In this document: piece by piece, positions 63,698 to 64,000 of the stretch
Layout: each line of letters begins with the position of its first letter
Numbering within the stretch: position 1 is the stretch's first letter
Origin: Crotophaga sulcirostris
Lineage: Eukaryota > Chordata > Aves > Cuculiformes > Crotophagidae
Length of the DNA: 64,000 nucleotides
Assembly (NCBI GenBank): GCA_013397455.1
Contig: VYZB01000273.1
Coordinates: 366,735 to 430,734, forward strand
Reading direction: 5' to 3'
The notes under the pieces: model-generated
What the model was told of the DNA's origin: nothing
What the model saw: the letters and a program-made list of their open reading frames with translations, nothing else
The model's database searches: none
Program-made: the position numbers and the translations under genes

Positions 63698-64000
63698 TTT
63701 ACTCCACTACTTATCGTTTCCACCCCTAAACTTTCTAGTTCTGCCATTCAGCATTCAAGGCCTGCATTTGTAAACAGAATAAAGTCAATAAGCTACCCAG
63801 TGAGCACAACCCCACCACCCCAAAATCATTAAAGCCACTTTCTCCTCCTCACAGGATGCAAAAATGTGCAGATCTTCACACATGCACTAACTTGGTCACA
63901 GCTCCAGTCCTCAGCAATAGCTCACACCATTAAATTCTCCCTTCAATGTAATTGTAGGAAAGATGTAAAATCCATACACAGAAATCCATTTGTGTGGATT

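Larger units (their letters stand above)
62634..64000 (-). other. KIF5C: KIF5C intron 2 (partial)
   Basis: This runs upstream of exon 3 to the window edge. Two CR1 fragments lie in it. Coding exons 1 and 2 (about 72 codons) must lie at higher coordinates; none of their sequence is visible here. Confidence 0.88.

Overview
The window is vertebrate nuclear DNA, almost certainly from a bird. It is AT-rich and intron-rich. It carries many CR1 LINE fragments of avian type: short 3' ends with ATTCTATGAT-like tails and the conserved block around 'cttgaacacctccaggga'. No bacterial, organellar or viral gene organisation is present.

One protein-coding gene is visible: KIF5C, the neuronally enriched kinesin-1 heavy chain, on the minus strand. 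Twenty-three coding exons can be read with consensus splice sites between 62633 and 24348. By exon lengths and phases they are exons 3-25 of a 26-exon gene. They total 2657 coding bases. Adding the 217 bases expected for exons 1-2, which lie beyond position 64000, gives exactly the 957-codon length known for mammalian KIF5C. The motor ATPase motifs (P-loop, switch I, switch II), neck linker, neck coil, stalk coils, light-chain-binding heptads and the autoinhibitory IAK tail are all intact. Paralog-specific residues separate it from KIF5B and KIF5A.

The stop codon (24348-24350) is followed six bases later by a good splice donor. A strong acceptor lies at 21930-21931. I infer a 3'UTR intron and a last exon of about 3.7 kb, from 21929 down to a poly(A) signal near 18221-18226.

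Layout: 1-18.2 kb is downstream intergenic DNA with CR1 fragments, including a pile-up at 16.1-18.1 kb interrupted by a 305-base assembly gap (17196-17500). 18.2-21.9 kb is the inferred 3'UTR. 21.9-62.6 kb holds the KIF5C exons and introns, with several intronic CR1s. 62.6-64.0 kb is part of intron 2.

The most surprising item is a 258-bp TA-flanked element in intron 22 (27608-27865). Both ends resemble, from memory, the Tigger1 (pogo-type) DNA transposon best known from mammals, with the interior deleted. I would check that first.
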